A DNA stretch of 64,000 nucleotides from Olavius algarvensis associated proteobacterium Delta 3 (GTDB lineage Bacteria; Desulfobacterota; Desulfobacteria; Desulfobacterales; CAFBRK01): positions 81,655-145,654 of the forward strand of contig CAFBRK010000015.1 of assembly GCA_903231505.1 (NCBI GenBank), read 5' to 3'. Within the stretch, counting starts at the first letter, position 1. Each line of letters begins with the position of its first letter. The notes beneath the pieces were generated by a model that searched no databases, was not told the origin of the DNA, and saw only the letters and a list, made by a program, of their open reading frames with translations. The translations under genes were made by a program, and so were the position numbers. Shown here one piece after another: positions 62,901-64,000 of this stretch.

Positions 62901-63462
62901 CGGCGCCGTTCGATAAAATTTTCTCCCGGTAGTCCCCGGCTATCGCGAACAGAGTGAAAAACAGCGCCAACATATAAAGACAGTTTAGCCAGCCCGTTCT
63001 CCGAGAAAACGCAAAACGGGATAAAACACGGTCCAGCAAGTAGACCAGACCAAAAAGGGCGACGGCCGTCAGGGCATGAATGCTGACTCCGACCGCTAAC
63101 GATGCGTGATTGTACTTCCATAGCCCCGCAAGATCGGCTGTCCACTCCGATAAAAATCCAAGCAACGCGCCGCACACAATGAGACCGACCACCCGGGGCA
63201 ATGGGGTGAACCATCCGATCCAGATGGCGACGATAAATTCCATCAAAAGGGCTAATCGGAAGTAGCCCAGCTCCATAAGATGAGGTTTGGCCACGCCTTC
63301 AGGATAGTAGAACAGGCAAATCGTAACAGCCAGGATAGCCGAGAGGAGAAGCCCATTGATGATCCCGTCCTTGTTGGATTGGTAAAAGGGATGTTTCCTC
63401 TTAAAGGGCTTATCTTTATCTGGCTCTGCTGATTTTCCCGGTTGTGCTGACCTTGAGGTCAT
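59953..63462 (-). CDS. Membrane protein fused to a DUF362 domain, 1169 residues
   Basis: The first ~620 residues contain about 14 hydrophobic segments (GIINGLLLSAILAVTICLFY, AIWIGWFTPLPRVVGLIVCG, ALVSVIMLLALMVAP and others). After a soluble linker, residues about 725-960 form a DUF362 domain: KTVFIKPNVVVPFGSPYTTD, EVVRACLMAGAKKVIIGEIA, NMPKMKTHLQSRVTLGIKNS and DLTIIDGYDALEGTGPWPG. A 19-residue tandem duplication (KTMPPVKVKKAVGDKDDD then KTKPPVKFKEAVGDKTVF) stands just before it. DUF362 is an uncharacterised domain often found with ferredoxin folds; this fusion to a large membrane domain is unusual. GAGG-type ribosome site is not obvious. The downstream gene is coupled by TAATG. Confidence 0.85.
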   Translation of the reverse strand: MTSRSAQPGKSAEPDKDKPFKRKHPFYQSNKDGIINGLLLSAILAVTICLFYYPEGVAKPHLMELGYFRLALLMEFIVAIWIGWFTPLPRVVGLIVCGALLGFLSEWTADLAGLWKYNHASLAVGVSIHALTAVALFGLVYLLDRVLSRFAFSRRTGWLNCLYMLALFFTLFAIAGDYREKILSNGAVLIYYTAVFANAVTLAYCFRFGKLISIIIAAMFVAAVGEYAGGTQAMIWCWLDQCDQRHFPPYYLIFALWPMEFIVKYGFSAWIADGLTWFFKVRKLRKKEEAKNEPGEARQDEIHWYDDREKYESRMAYLVRRGRPAFLKMLRKTPENGEIFVLFIAMLAGLFIVFGEYFCPGFPEAYTQMSWETAALVSVIMLLALMVAPKPFWDRALAFGLFALVFGYATQVALQLGFNPGAKPIYIYFDFFFWGPLWTMVFFVIYGTAFLINRLLAKADPFKDVMGDQEEPNFHISISAVLLMLIFQVVLVIRPEFMVTPVSVNNPLVNPSLLLLLMSILTVFCFWWFFLRVTLIRRLTQILPALVISGGVLYLITRFGWIPMYASLEQFLISVGALTVTYVFCFTVSAHISGECVAKAIRIMYGRNPKVPNESSILDVSFNESHRTDGTLRENNGDGKLNTHPPKESRVNVTFAKALPPDWPELSIAETLRLALRGYFDTKTMPPVKVKKAVGDKDDDKTKPPVKFKEAVGDKTVFIKPNVVVPFGSPYTTDPDLVAEVVRACLMAGAKKVIIGEIAISNITSRMALEFTGLKSYWESISREHDNWNDNVEVMLMDEQPFRNIRLEKGGKVLHKFHMPEAMLKPEYFYINMPKMKTHLQSRVTLGIKNSHGLVPHCDRAAEHERISQKVVDITKVWMPDLTIIDGYDALEGTGPWPGDLVPLRTLVTSNDVVLADFVASQLMGQEGIENNLSRMPARDQIDFKEKKVKSTWLGYAQGLGIHEPANITITVCNSDNSCEEMEPKEWEASIQKHRRIFREPDYEDEGLIQNIGARFNRQPDLSRIAWADEEFLPLDPEKQIRNWGPIQLVSDDWREPDLGSSVMFSGVFGLMKTIMESYFERALDTFKGFVIVYGPLRKPLVCEGAILFGDRAIESEFMVLAPRIYHLAGHGKPPNYYSDTFERLSQDMGGDLMAFCTEAITLSRGEYW

Positions 63463-63523
63463 AATTTTACCGCTTGAGGATAAGATTGGTCAGGGTTTGG
63501 AACAATGGGATCGAAACGACAGA

Positions 63524-63865
63524 TTAGAGAAGGAACAAATGGAACATCGGAAAATTAGTCTGTGAGCCGTTGAGTTCTGGAAGTATAGCAAAAGCTCTTG
63601 TTATCATTAGATAAACCGAAAAGACCCCGAAGCGCTGCAAGACAACCTCAGCATTTTCGTGCTTTCCAACTTCCGGGAATCGCTCATAGAAGAAACTTTC
63701 GAGTGTCAGGGCACTCTCGTTGAATGGTTGCCGACGGAACCCTGATGATTGGTATCCAAATTTGTAAGTATTTAAATCTGTTAGGTTTTGACTGTCAAGC
63801 GAAATCTCGTGAAAATGGGATGGGGAGGCTGCGGTAACCGACAAGATCATACTCATCAATATCAA
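63524..63865 (-). CDS. Hypothetical protein, 113 residues
   Basis: The ORF reads MILMSMILSVTAASPSHFHE, a possible signal peptide, then mixed sequence ending NFPMFHLFLL. No ribosome site of note and no family. It lies upstream of the DUF362 fusion on the same strand. It may be real and secreted, or chance. Confidence 0.35.
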   Translation of the reverse strand: MILMSMILSVTAASPSHFHEISLDSQNLTDLNTYKFGYQSSGFRRQPFNESALTLESFFYERFPEVGKHENAEVVLQRFGVFSVYLMITRAFAILPELNGSQTNFPMFHLFLL

Positions 63866-64000
63866 ACAGGCAGCTCATTCTGGGGGATAATGACGCTTTT
63901 TGGGGTCAACATTCAAACGGGCTGTTGCCCAAATAGCCATTGAATCGCATGGTTTTAGTTGCTAGGTGTTCATAAACCACTCGAGCACTGAGGTAACCGA

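Overview
The window looks like chromosome of a sulfate-reducer-type member of the Desulfobacterota (old Deltaproteobacteria), most likely Desulfobacterales. I infer this from the combination of a korDABC 2-oxoacid:ferredoxin oxidoreductase beside aconitase and isocitrate dehydrogenase, SelB, a DUF2333 protein, a hom/aminotransferase pair and large DUF362 and cyclase-ATPase-TPR proteins. The genus cannot be fixed from sequence alone.

Region 1 (1-26,960) is core backbone. It holds hom (cut by the window edge), an AlaC-like aminotransferase, purM, tsaD, nagZ, isocitrate lyase, isocitrate dehydrogenase kinase/phosphatase (aceK), mltG, a radical SAM gene, icd, acnA, korDABC, a DUF1847 protein, hemW, a DUF2333 protein, selB and a 57-residue membrane protein. 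Together these encode the oxidative arm of the TCA cycle to succinyl-CoA, the first glyoxylate-bypass enzyme, and the kinase that decides between them; the AceK target serine is conserved in Icd. Nearly every gap carries degenerate 7- or 8-base repeats, which I do not see after 26,960. A two-block inverted repeat (74/74 and 60/61 identical) brackets a 5.5-kb segment containing selB and hemW.

Region 2 (27,002-49,842) begins with intact tRNA-His and tRNA-Arg(UCG) and continues as a mosaic island. Displaced tRNA 3' ends recur at 30,241, 30,413, 35,196, 37,882 and 49,752; all but the last are followed by a hairpin terminator. This is what serial integration at a tRNA-Arg gene would leave. The blocks hold: an IS21-family element whose istA has an in-frame UGA; a HepT remnant, an RHH/ParE toxin-antitoxin pair, a probable c-di-GMP-I riboswitch before a secreted beta-solenoid-like protein, and a three-gene cassette of two RX4H (HEPN-like) proteins plus a small membrane protein; an MFS transporter and a junction of two broken genes; and a long block with a small secreted peptide, a truncated RelE, an 1812-residue triple-propeller protein, a monooxygenase-like protein and a sigma-54 regulator interrupted by UGA. 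No integrase is visible.

Region 3 (49,872-64,000) holds membrane and signalling genes: a DUF454 protein, a polytopic protein with presenilin-like motif spacing, a membrane-linked metallophosphoesterase, a B12-binding radical SAM protein, a class III cyclase/AAA/TPR protein, and a coupled pair made of an unrecognised soluble protein and a 1169-residue membrane-DUF362 fusion.

The best candidates for something undescribed are the HEPN-HEPN-membrane cassette (33,276-34,952), the UGA codon at a probable Cys position of istA in a genome with SelB, the tRNA-remnant array with its recurring 47-nt insert, and the heptamer repeats with the repeat-bracketed selB segment.
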